A stretch of DNA of 26,347 nt from RGIG5579 sp045580105 (lineage in GTDB: Bacteria; Bacillota; Clostridia; Oscillospirales; SIG627): assembly GCA_045580105.1 (NCBI GenBank), contig JAZNNH010000016.1:1-26347 (forward strand), given 5' to 3'. The translations under genes were made by a program, and so were the position numbers. Positions 16,439-23,109 of the stretch are shown here, in pieces (the stretch's first letter is position 1; every line of letters begins with the position of its first letter). Under the pieces are notes generated by a model. The model made no database searches and was not told where the DNA came from. It worked only from the letters and a program-made list of their open reading frames with translations.

Positions 16439-16467
16439 ATGATAGCATAGAAATGGAAAAAAAGCAA
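16439..16467 (-). promoter_or_regulatory. Promoter of the OPT transporter-PqqD unit
   Basis: On the minus strand TTGCTT (16462-16467) and TATCAT (16439-16444) are 17 bp apart, with a TGC extension before the -10. It lies just after the pepD stop codon, and no intrinsic terminator separates pepD from it, so some read-through from pepD is possible. Confidence 0.75.
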
Positions 16468-16470
16468 ATA

Positions 16471-17886
16471 TTATCGCATTTTTTCCAGCAAAAAGACAAG
16501 CAAATCAAAAATTTTCTCGGCAGAGGAAATTTTCATTCTCTCTTGCGTGGTATGAACGTCAAATAAGGTCGGTCCGATGGCAATGCAATCAAGGTCGGGA
16601 ATACCGGCGGCAAAGACCCCACATTCCAGCCCTGCGTGAAGCGCTTCGATTTTCACCTCTGTTCCGACCTTTTCGCGATACAGAGCGCAGTAACAATCGC
16701 GCAAGGGAGAGTGTTTGCGATATTCCCAAGGCGGATAGTGCCCGAATGCCTCCGCTTTGCCGTCAAACAGACGTGCAAAGGCAAACAGCTTTTCTTCGAG
16801 TGCGACAAGGGCGGACTGCAGGTTGCTTCGAAGGGCAAAATGCATCACCAGTTCGTTTTGATCCATCGAAAGAATGCCCAAATTCAAGGAGGTTTCGACC
16901 AGTCCCGGAATATCGGCGCTCATTTCCATCACGCCGTTCGGGGCACTTGTCAAGGCGAAAATGATCCGTTGCCCCAAATCTTTTGTGAAAACCTCCCATT
17001 CGCCTTCTTCTTTTGTCACCGTATAGCCGAAATTCGGCTCTCGCTTGGACAGCTCTTGTTTGATTTCTTCTAAATAGCCACACACCCCGCGTTCAAAGCC
17101 GTCGGGATCGGCGGTCACAAGCTGAACCTGCGAGCGGCAAGGGATGGCGTTTGCTTTATCGCCGCCGTCAAGAAAACAGAGCGAAAAGTGATGTTCGTTT
17201 GCCATCCGGTTCAACACGCGACCGAGCAAAAGATCGGCGTTCACCCTTCCCTTGCCGATCTCAACACCGGAGTGTCCCCCCTGAAGTCCCTTGAGCGTGA
17301 GCGTGATTTTGGTACCGCTTTGCGCTTCCCGTGAAAGGGGGAAATGCAGTACAAAATCGCTGCCGCCGGCGCAGGATACGGTGACGGTATCATCCTCTTC
17401 CGAATCGAGATTGATCATTGTTTTGCTTTTCAGCGACTTGAAATCCAGTTTTCCGGCACCGATCATTCCGATTTCTTCGTCCGTGGTCAACACCACCTCA
17501 AGCGCCGGATGAGAAAGGTCATCCCGCTCCAAAACGGCAAGTGCCATTGCGACGGCAATACCGTTGTCCGCACCCAAGGTCGTTCCCCTTGCTTTGAGAA
17601 AATCGCCTTCTACGAAGCACTCGATTCCCTCTTTTTCAAAATCGATCGCAAGCCCTTCTTCCTTTTGGCAGACCATATCCAAATGACCTTGTAAGATGAC
17701 GCTCTTAGCGCTTTCATATCCCGGACTTGCCGGCTTTCGGATCATAACGTTATTGACAGCATCCTTTTCGGCGCTCAAATTGCAACCACGCGCAAACGAC
17801 ACACAAAAATCTGCGATGGCAGCCATATTCCCCGATCCGTGCGGGATTTCACAAAGGAGCGAAAAAATCTCCAAAACTCGTTTCAT
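16471..17886 (-). CDS. pepD: Aminoacyl-histidine dipeptidase (PepD, M20C family)
   Basis: This cytosolic dizinc metallopeptidase hydrolyses dipeptides with broad specificity, including Xaa-His such as carnosine. The 471-aa length fits PepD (about 485 aa). Metal-site motifs are in order: His68 and Asp70 in QGHLDMVCQK, Asp107 in LGADNGIAVA, the Glu137-Glu138 pair in TTDEEIGM, Asp in INLDSEE, and the distal His in FDVHTTQERM. GGHSGVEI in the lid domain and the LHAGLECG segment are also typical. The ATG is preceded by GGAGGTGC. It has its own promoter after the EF-G-like gene's terminator. The neighbouring peptide transporter suggests a role in using imported peptides. Confidence 0.95.
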   Translation of the reverse strand: MKRVLEIFSLLCEIPHGSGNMAAIADFCVSFARGCNLSAEKDAVNNVMIRKPASPGYESAKSVILQGHLDMVCQKEEGLAIDFEKEGIECFVEGDFLKARGTTLGADNGIAVAMALAVLERDDLSHPALEVVLTTDEEIGMIGAGKLDFKSLKSKTMINLDSEEDDTVTVSCAGGSDFVLHFPLSREAQSGTKITLTLKGLQGGHSGVEIGKGRVNADLLLGRVLNRMANEHHFSLCFLDGGDKANAIPCRSQVQLVTADPDGFERGVCGYLEEIKQELSKREPNFGYTVTKEEGEWEVFTKDLGQRIIFALTSAPNGVMEMSADIPGLVETSLNLGILSMDQNELVMHFALRSNLQSALVALEEKLFAFARLFDGKAEAFGHYPPWEYRKHSPLRDCYCALYREKVGTEVKIEALHAGLECGVFAAGIPDLDCIAIGPTLFDVHTTQERMKISSAEKIFDLLVFLLEKMR

Positions 17887-17943
17887 AGCACCTCCGAATC
17901 ATCTTTCGTTTTCCGAGCGGAAAATCGATCTTTTCTTCCCGAT

Positions 17944-17972
17944 ATTGTATCACAAAAGACGTTCGTTTGCAA
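17944..17972 (-). promoter_or_regulatory. Promoter of pepD
   Basis: On the minus strand TTGCAA (17967-17972) and TACAAT (17944-17949) are separated by 17 bp. The -35 follows immediately after the T-run of the upstream gene's terminator. Confidence 0.78.
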
Positions 17973-17973
17973 G

Positions 17974-18001
17974 AAAAAAGCCCCCTGCAAAAGCAGGGGG
18001 C
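17974..18001 (-). terminator. Intrinsic terminator of the EF-G-like gene
   Basis: On the minus strand GCCCCCTGC, a TTTT loop and GCAGGGGGC (18001 down to 17980) are followed by six T residues (17979-17974). It has a nine-base-pair GC-rich stem. Confidence 0.93.
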
Positions 18002-18024
18002 AAACGGAATTGCAAAACAAAACG

Positions 18025-20076
18025 TTATTCTTTGTTCGCTGCGATGATCTTTTCTGCCACAGCGGCGGGGGTTTCTTCGTAATGGTGGAAATAGTAGGTG
18101 AAGCTTGCGCGGCCTTGCGAAATGGCGCGCAGGGCGTGCACGTAGTCACCCATTTCCGCTTCGGGCACTTCCGCCTGAACGATGCTCCAGCCGTGTTTGG
18201 TTTCGTCCTGCTCCATTCCCATGATTTTGCCGCGGCGCTTGTTCAAATCACCGATCACGTCGCCCATCTGAGAATCGGGCATAAACACGCGAAGTTCGCC
18301 CACCGGCTCAAGGAGGACGGGAGAACACTGAGGAAGACCTTCGCGGAAGGCGATGGCAGCCGCCATTTTAAAGGACATTTCCGAAGAGTCTACGTCGTGA
18401 TACGAGCCGTCATAGAGGTTGGCGGCAAGGTTAACCACGGGGAATCCTGCCAAAACGCCTTTCGACATACATTCCTGCAACCCTTTTTCGACTGCGGGAT
18501 GGAAGTTCCTCGGAACCGAGCCGCCGAAAATGGATTCGGTAAAGGTAAGTCCCTCTTCCTGACCGGGAGAGAATTCAATCTTAACGTGGCCGTACTGACC
18601 GTGACCGCCGGACTGCTTCTTATGCTTGCCTTCCACCTTGCAGGAAGAACGGATGGTTTCGCGGTAAGCGATCTTCTTTTCACCCAAAACCACTTCGACA
18701 CCGTAGCGTGCCTTCATTTTGGCAAGGGTGATTTCCAAGTGCGTGCCACCCAGACCCGACAGCAGCATCTGTGCCGTTTCGCGGTTGACTTCATATTTGA
18801 GGGTCATATCTTCTTCCAAGAGCTTGGAAACGGCAGAAGAAATCTTGTCTTCATCGCCTTTTGCCTTGGGAGACAAGGATTTTACGTAGAACGGCAAGGG
18901 ATAGGAAGCGGGTGCGTAAGACGCTTCTCCCGTCCAGCTGAGCGTGTCACCGGTTTGAGCGGCAAGCTTGGATACCATACCGATGTCACCACAGGACAGC
19001 TCTGCCGCTTCCGTTTGGGTCTTTCCTTTTACCGTGTAAATCTTACCCAGTTTTTCCGTATCGCCGCTACGGGCGTTTTTCAGCGTCAAATCGCCCTTGA
19101 CCGTACCGTTCATAACCTTAAAGAAGCTCATTTTACCCACGAACGGATCGGCGATGGTCTTATAAATGAAGATGGCAGGTGCGCCTTCGGGAACGATTTC
19201 AACCTTCTCGCCCTTTTCATCCGTTTCACTTCCCTTTGCGCTGTGACGCGGGAAGGATTCGGAAATGGTGTTCAGAAGCGTCCAAACGCCCCAAAGCTTG
19301 GTGGCACAACCGCAGAAGCAAGGAACGATGTCGCCGTGGATGATGCCTTCGTGAACGGCGTTGCAAATTTCCATATAGGTAATTTCTTCGCCGCCGAAGT
19401 ACTTGTTCATCAGCTCTTCGCTGGTACCGGCAACGGCTTCGAGCAGCATTTCGCGGAATTCTTCCACCGCTTCCATGCTTTCTTCGGGGATGGGAACGAT
19501 GGTATGCGTTCCTTTGTCATCAAAGGTATGGGCTTCGCGAGAAATCAGGTCAATGGCGCCGCGCACTTCCCCGTTCAGAACCATCGGAATGGTGACTGGG
19601 CAGATGGAGCGACCAAACTCTTCGTGCAGCGCATTGAGAAGCTTGGCAAAACGCGCTTCGTTGTCGTCGAATTTGTTGATAAAAACGGCTTTGGGAAGAC
19701 CTGCCTGCGTGGCTTTATCCCAAGCAAGCTCAGTACCGACCTGAATGCCGCTGCGCGCGTCTACCACGATGATGGCACTGTCTGCCACACGCACTGCCTG
19801 AGAAACTTCGCCGGTAAATCCGGGGTAACCGGGGGTGTCAAACACGTTGATCTTAATATCTTTCCACATCAACGGCGCCTGAGAAGATGCAACGGAGATC
19901 TTTCTGCGCACCGTTTCGGGATCAAAATCAAAAACCGTATTGCCTTCTGCTACTTTTCCGAGGCGGTCGCTTCCGCCGGACAAATACAGCATTGCCTCTG
20001 CAAGGGACGTTTTTCCTGCACCGGAATGTCCCATCAAGACAAGGTTACGGATTCGTTTCATATCAATACTGGCCAT
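18025..20076 (-). CDS. Elongation factor G paralogue (EF-G-like translational GTPase)
   Basis: The 683-aa protein has all five EF-G domains. G1 is GHSGAGKT (16-23), G3 is FDTPGYPGF and G4 is NKFD. Domain IV contains QSGGHGQYGHVKIEFSPG, and domain V contains PDSQMGDVIGDLNKRRGKIMGM. The switch-I/G2 region is unlike canonical EF-G: instead of the ERGITI threonine segment it reads RRKISVASS. It stands alone with its own promoter and terminator, not in the rpsL-rpsG-fusA-tuf operon. Both facts point to the second EF-G-like lineage found in many Clostridia rather than the main translocase. It may act in translocation under stress, in ribosome recycling, or in an unknown ribosome-linked GTPase role. 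The start has AAAGGAGGAA upstream of the ATG. Confidence 0.9.
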   Translation of the reverse strand: MASIDMKRIRNLVLMGHSGAGKTSLAEAMLYLSGGSDRLGKVAEGNTVFDFDPETVRRKISVASSQAPLMWKDIKINVFDTPGYPGFTGEVSQAVRVADSAIIVVDARSGIQVGTELAWDKATQAGLPKAVFINKFDDNEARFAKLLNALHEEFGRSICPVTIPMVLNGEVRGAIDLISREAHTFDDKGTHTIVPIPEESMEAVEEFREMLLEAVAGTSEELMNKYFGGEEITYMEICNAVHEGIIHGDIVPCFCGCATKLWGVWTLLNTISESFPRHSAKGSETDEKGEKVEIVPEGAPAIFIYKTIADPFVGKMSFFKVMNGTVKGDLTLKNARSGDTEKLGKIYTVKGKTQTEAAELSCGDIGMVSKLAAQTGDTLSWTGEASYAPASYPLPFYVKSLSPKAKGDEDKISSAVSKLLEEDMTLKYEVNRETAQMLLSGLGGTHLEITLAKMKARYGVEVVLGEKKIAYRETIRSSCKVEGKHKKQSGGHGQYGHVKIEFSPGQEEGLTFTESIFGGSVPRNFHPAVEKGLQECMSKGVLAGFPVVNLAANLYDGSYHDVDSSEMSFKMAAAIAFREGLPQCSPVLLEPVGELRVFMPDSQMGDVIGDLNKRRGKIMGMEQDETKHGWSIVQAEVPEAEMGDYVHALRAISQGRASFTYYFHHYEETPAAVAEKIIAANKE

Positions 20077-20179
20077 GGGTTCCTCCTTTGCCCCGACCTT
20101 TGCCGGAGCGTGTAAAATATATTTTCCCGAGGGAAACGATAAGAAATTTCATTTTTATTGAAATTCCGTTAACAATTTT

Positions 20180-20208
20180 ATTATAAACGATTCACAAAGT
20201 AATTTCAA
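20180..20208 (-). promoter_or_regulatory. Promoter of the EF-G-like gene; rest of the 20077-20335 spacer
   Basis: On the minus strand TTGAAA (20203-20208) and TATAAT (20180-20185) are 17 bp apart, giving a leader of about 95 nt before the ATG. The remaining spacer up to the nadE terminator is AT-rich. It contains a short direct repeat AAAAAGT (around 20288-20305) and no further gene that I can support. Confidence 0.82.
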
Positions 20209-20335
20209 TATTTTCTTTCTATTCGCGAAATGTGCAAAGAAACAGAAATTTTTCAGAGATTTTTATGCAATATTAACAATAAGTGCCAAAAAGTCCGAAA
20301 AAGTGCGATATTCCAAGAAAATTTGGCTCAAAAGC

Positions 20336-20366
20336 AAAAAAATCTGCCGTGCGTTTTGCACGGCAG
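20336..20366 (-). terminator. Intrinsic terminator of nadE
   Basis: CTGCCGTGC (20344-20352) and GCACGGCAG (20358-20366) pair around a 5-nt loop. On the minus strand the hairpin is followed by a T-rich tract (20343-20336). It lies just after the nadE stop codon. Confidence 0.92.
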
Positions 20367-20381
20367 ATAAGTTACGTTACA

Positions 20382-21113
20382 TTATAATTTCGGTTGGAAA
20401 GAGGGCATCAACCGAAGCTTGAAGAGATTTGCCTTGTGCTTGCGGTCAATGATCTCTTTTTTTACCGGGTCTTCGATCTTACCGGTACGAATATACACGT
20501 CCAGTTCCGCATAGGTAAAACCTAAATTTTCCTCGTCTGTTTTTCCGCAGAGCCCGTCGATGGGCACCTTATTGACCAAAACGTCGGGAAGTCCCAGCGC
20601 TCTTCCTATTTCTTTGACTTCGGTAACGGTCAGATTGCACATCGGAGAAAAGTCCCCTGCCGCATCGCCGTAACGCGTCGAATATCCGACCCAATCCTCG
20701 GAAAGATTGCAGGTGTTCACCACTCTGCCGTTGACCGATTGGCTGACGGCGTACAGCGTTGCCATCCGAATTCTGGGGGGGAGATTGACGTGCGTTTGAT
20801 TGGAAAGAGACAGATCCTCCGGCATCGCGGACAACAGTCCCTTTACCGCCGCTTCGATGTTGACCTCGAACTTGCGGATTCCCAGATGCTCAACCAAAAG
20901 ATACGCCATATCAATGTCGTGCTGCTGACCTTTGGGCATCAGAACACCGATCACGCGATCGCGCCCCAGCGCTTCCACGCAAAGAGCCGCCGCAACGGAA
21001 CTGTCCTTGCCGCCGGAAATTCCGACCACGGCATTGCATCCTTTTCCGTTTTCTTCAAAAAAATTGCGAATCCACGCAACGCATTCATCCTTTACCTTTC
21101 CTGCGTCAAACAT
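20382..21113 (-). CDS. nadE: Ammonia-dependent NAD+ synthetase
   Basis: NadE makes the last step of NAD biosynthesis, adenylating deamido-NAD and amidating it with ammonia. The 243-aa product has the N-type ATP pyrophosphatase PP-loop SGGKDSS (residues 33-39), the family segment NLSEDWVGYSTRYGDAAGDFSP and LPDVLVNKVPIDGLCGKTDEE. It lacks the N-terminal glutaminase domain of glutamine-dependent enzymes, so it must use free ammonia. I chose the ATG at 21113 because GGGAGGC lies just upstream; the open frame continues 43 codons further only because no stop intervenes, and that part overlaps the promoters. Free ammonia would be plentiful in a cell fermenting glutamate through the downstream methylaspartate operon, though this link is only suggestive. 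Confidence 0.95.
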   Translation of the reverse strand: MFDAGKVKDECVAWIRNFFEENGKGCNAVVGISGGKDSSVAAALCVEALGRDRVIGVLMPKGQQHDIDMAYLLVEHLGIRKFEVNIEAAVKGLLSAMPEDLSLSNQTHVNLPPRIRMATLYAVSQSVNGRVVNTCNLSEDWVGYSTRYGDAAGDFSPMCNLTVTEVKEIGRALGLPDVLVNKVPIDGLCGKTDEENLGFTYAELDVYIRTGKIEDPVKKEIIDRKHKANLFKLRLMPSFQPKL

Positions 21114-21141
21114 ATTTGCCTCCCGATTGTTTTGTGTTTTC

Positions 21142-21170
21142 ATTGTATCACAGCGCGCCTCGTTTGTCAC
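21142..21170 (-). promoter_or_regulatory. Promoter of nadE
   Basis: On the minus strand GTGACA (21165-21170) and TACAAT (21142-21147) are separated by 17 bp, leaving a leader of about 20 nt. It diverges from the riboswitch promoter whose -35 lies 38 bp away. Confidence 0.75.
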
Positions 21171-21207
21171 CCTTTTTGCAAAAAAACGTTTCCCCAGCAA
21201 ACCCTTC

Positions 21208-21236
21208 TTGACAAACGCCGCCATCTCTGCTATAAT
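21208..21236 (+). promoter_or_regulatory. Consensus sigma-A promoter of the riboswitch-CDF transcript
   Basis: TTGACA (21208-21213) and TATAAT (21231-21236) are both perfect hexamers with 17-bp spacing and a TGC extension before the -10. A promoter this strong fits a gene whose control is exerted after initiation by a riboswitch. Confidence 0.92.
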
Positions 21237-21267
21237 AACCAAACTCTTTGCGCTGCACGTTACATTT

Positions 21268-21383
21268 GCTACAGCACAATCTGATCAGGCACGAAGCCCT
21301 CTTCGATGCCGGGTTACTTCGGTAACAGTGGATTTTTCACCCACGGGACAGTACTTTTTTGCTGTTTTGGTGGGTGTTTTTTT
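21268..21383 (+). promoter_or_regulatory. NiCo riboswitch (czcD motif) with transcription-termination expression platform
   Basis: The leader of the cation-exporter gene folds as a four-way junction. P1 is ACAGCA (21271-21276) with TGCTGT (21360-21365). P2 is GGC...GCC with inner GAAG/CTTC (21288-21310). P3 is GTTAC-TTCG-GTAAC (21313-21326). P4 is GTGG (21328-21331) with CCAC (21341-21344). The junction-facing blocks CTGATCAGGCA, GATGCCGGG, AACAGTGG and CACGGGACAGTA resemble the conserved blocks of the czcD/NiCo class. The P4 3' strand overlaps the 5' arm of the downstream terminator, so ligand-bound aptamer would block termination and switch the exporter on. Members of this class bind Co2+ and Ni2+ cooperatively, and Fe2+ has also been proposed as a physiological ligand. 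I assigned the class from recalled conserved blocks and from the downstream gene, not from a covariance-model search. Confidence 0.88.
21338..21383 (+). terminator. Riboswitch-controlled terminator
   Basis: CACCCAC (21338-21344) pairs with GTGGGTG (21370-21376), extended inside by ACAG/CTGT, and is followed by seven T residues (21377-21383). It shares CCAC with aptamer stem P4, so the two structures exclude each other. Confidence 0.85.
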
Positions 21384-21433
21384 ATGCATAAGAGCGCATC
21401 TTTTTACATAATTTTCTTATCGGAGGATACGCT

Positions 21434-22546
21434 ATGATAAAAAACAGAACAAAAATCGGAACCCGAACTGCTTGGGTGGGAATTTTGGTAAACCTCGTTC
21501 TTGCCATCGGAAAAATGGTGTCGGGCGCCCTCTTTTCTTCCACCGCAGTAACCGCGGACGGACTGAACAATCTCTCGGACGGCACGGCATCCGCGGTTGC
21601 TTTGCTTGGCTTTAAGCTCTCCGAAAAGCCGGCAGACCGCGAGCATCCCTACGGTCACGCCCGTTTCGAATATTTGGCAGGACTTACGGTTTCCGCCTTG
21701 ATTTTGGTGATCGGCTTTGAACTTGGCAAAACGTCTGTGATAAAGTTCTTCGCGCCCGTTGCCGTCGAAGCTTCGCCCCCGCTGTTTGCGGTGCTGGTGA
21801 TCTCAATTGCGGCAAAGCTTTTCCTGCTGGTTTTTTACAAAGCCGGTGCCACAGAAATTCAATCGAAAACGCTGACCGCGGCAAGCATTGACAGCCGAAA
21901 CGACGTCATCACAACCGCCGCCGTTCTCGTTTCCATTCTGATCGAGCATTTCACGAAATTGAAAATCGACGCAGTGATGAGCGCATTTCTTTCCCTTTTT
22001 ATTCTTTACAGCGGAATCAAAATGGCAAAGGAAACGATCTCTCCCCTCTTGGGGGAAGGCGCTGATCCGCAATTGAGGGAAGAGCTGATCGCGCTGGTTT
22101 CTCAAAACCCCTCCGTTCTCGGATGCCACGACTTAATGGTGCACGATTACGGCCCCGGAAAACGCTACGCTTCCATTCACGTTGAGATCAATCAAAATCT
22201 CGATTCGATGGAGTGCCACGAAATTTTGGATGCCATCGAACGCGAATGCTTGAAACGACTGGATTTAAATCTTGTGATTCACTGTGACCCCGTAGAGCCG
22301 GACGATCCGGAGCTGTGCCGCTTGAAGCACCTTGTCACCACCGTATTAAAAATCAAGGATGCGCGCTTGGAGCCGCACGATTTTCGCTCCGTAGAAAAGG
22401 CGGGCGTGCACGAGCTGTTTTTTGACATCACCGTACCGGAAAATCTTGCGCTCAAACAAGAAGAAATCTCCGACACGGTAAAAAAAGCGCTTTTCGAGCT
22501 GGATTCCAAGGAATACGTCCTGCATATCACGCTCGATCCGCAGTAA
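21434..22546 (+). CDS. Cation diffusion facilitator family divalent-metal exporter
   Basis: The predicted membrane antiporter exports divalent transition metals. The 370-aa protein has six membrane spans in its first 200 residues and the CDF signature PADREHPYGHARFEYLA. The transport-site positions read Asp42-x3-Asn46 in TM2 (ADGLNNLSD) and Asp153-x3-Asp157 in TM5 (SIDSRNDV), unlike the Asp/Asp plus His/Asp set of the zinc exporter FieF (YiiP). After the usual ferredoxin-like cytoplasmic domain there is an extra segment (about residues 285-370). It repeats a similar pattern (PHDFRSVEKAGVHELFFDI), as seen in the longer Firmicute CDFs. The start has GGAGG eight bases upstream. The NiCo riboswitch leader suggests cobalt, nickel or iron as cargo, but the specificity is inferred. 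Confidence 0.93.
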   Translation: MIKNRTKIGTRTAWVGILVNLVLAIGKMVSGALFSSTAVTADGLNNLSDGTASAVALLGFKLSEKPADREHPYGHARFEYLAGLTVSALILVIGFELGKTSVIKFFAPVAVEASPPLFAVLVISIAAKLFLLVFYKAGATEIQSKTLTAASIDSRNDVITTAAVLVSILIEHFTKLKIDAVMSAFLSLFILYSGIKMAKETISPLLGEGADPQLREELIALVSQNPSVLGCHDLMVHDYGPGKRYASIHVEINQNLDSMECHEILDAIERECLKRLDLNLVIHCDPVEPDDPELCRLKHLVTTVLKIKDARLEPHDFRSVEKAGVHELFFDITVPENLALKQEEISDTVKKALFELDSKEYVLHITLDPQ

Positions 22547-22608
22547 ATCTTTCCAAGCCAAATCATCACACAAACCAAACGAAGTTCAAAAATCTTGAGG
22601 GAAATACC

Positions 22609-23052
22609 ATGTATTTTGAAGATTTAAAAGTCGGAATGACGGTCGAAATCGGACCTACCCAAATCCAAAAAGAAAAGATGCTGGAGTTTGCCCGTCAATA
22701 CGACCCCATTCCCCTGCACACCGATGAAGAATATGCCAAAACAACCCATTTCGGAAAGCTGATTGCGCCGGGAGTCATGAGTTTTATGTCACTTTGGGCA
22801 AAATATTTAGAAGTCGATTTCTTCGGGGACGCCCTGCTTGCCGGAAAATCCACCAAGATCGAGTGGTTAGGGCCCGTCTTTGCCGACGATATTCTGACCG
22901 GAAAAGCGACGGTCACCTCTCTGGTGCGCCGCAACGCGAGAAACGGAGTGGTGGAAGTCAGCATCGAGGGCTACAATCAAAAGGGAGAGTTGGTGTTAAC
23001 TGACGTGACCGAAGCGATCGTGAAGTGCAAACGCTTCCCAAGCTTCGACTAA
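22609..23052 (+). CDS. MaoC-like hotdog-fold dehydratase/hydratase
   Basis: The 147-aa protein belongs to the MaoC/(R)-specific enoyl-CoA hydratase family. The hydratase-2 signature is visible at FARQYDPIPLHTDEEYAK, with the catalytic Asp32 and His37 in place, followed by GKLIAPGVMSF, another conserved block. Members hydrate trans-2-enoyl-CoA or related thioesters. The ATG is preceded by GAGGGAAA. It begins 62 nt after the CDF exporter with no terminator or convincing promoter between, so it is probably on the riboswitch-controlled transcript, and it ends at a strong terminator. No other fatty-acid or PHA gene is nearby, so its substrate is unknown. Confidence 0.92.
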   Translation: MYFEDLKVGMTVEIGPTQIQKEKMLEFARQYDPIPLHTDEEYAKTTHFGKLIAPGVMSFMSLWAKYLEVDFFGDALLAGKSTKIEWLGPVFADDILTGKATVTSLVRRNARNGVVEVSIEGYNQKGELVLTDVTEAIVKCKRFPSFD

Positions 23053-23067
23053 AAAATGAGAAAAAAT

Positions 23068-23101
23068 AAAAAAGCGAGGTGAAATCACCTCGCTTTTTTT
23101 A
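23068..23101. terminator. Bidirectional terminator between the MaoC-like gene and mal
   Basis: AGCGAGGT (23073-23080) pairs with ACCTCGCT (23087-23094). It is flanked by an A-run on the left (from 23068) and a T-run on the right (23094-23100). It serves the two convergent operons. Confidence 0.93.
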
Positions 23102-23109
23102 TTGCTTGA

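Noticed and set aside
14493..16442. A 649-codon open frame on the plus strand
   Set aside because: It is antisense to the OPT transporter. Its translation is rich in Gln, His, Asn and Asp, the expected antisense of hydrophobic codons.
17839..20115. A 758-codon open frame on the plus strand
   Set aside because: It is antisense to the EF-G-like gene, has no ribosome binding site and shows no family resemblance; same codon-bias explanation.
20220..20335. Second promoter or small RNA in the AT-rich spacer upstream of the EF-G-like gene
   Set aside because: TTGGCA with a poor ATAAAA at 17 bp and the AAAAAGT direct repeat are too weak, and the consensus promoter at 20180-20208 is sufficient.
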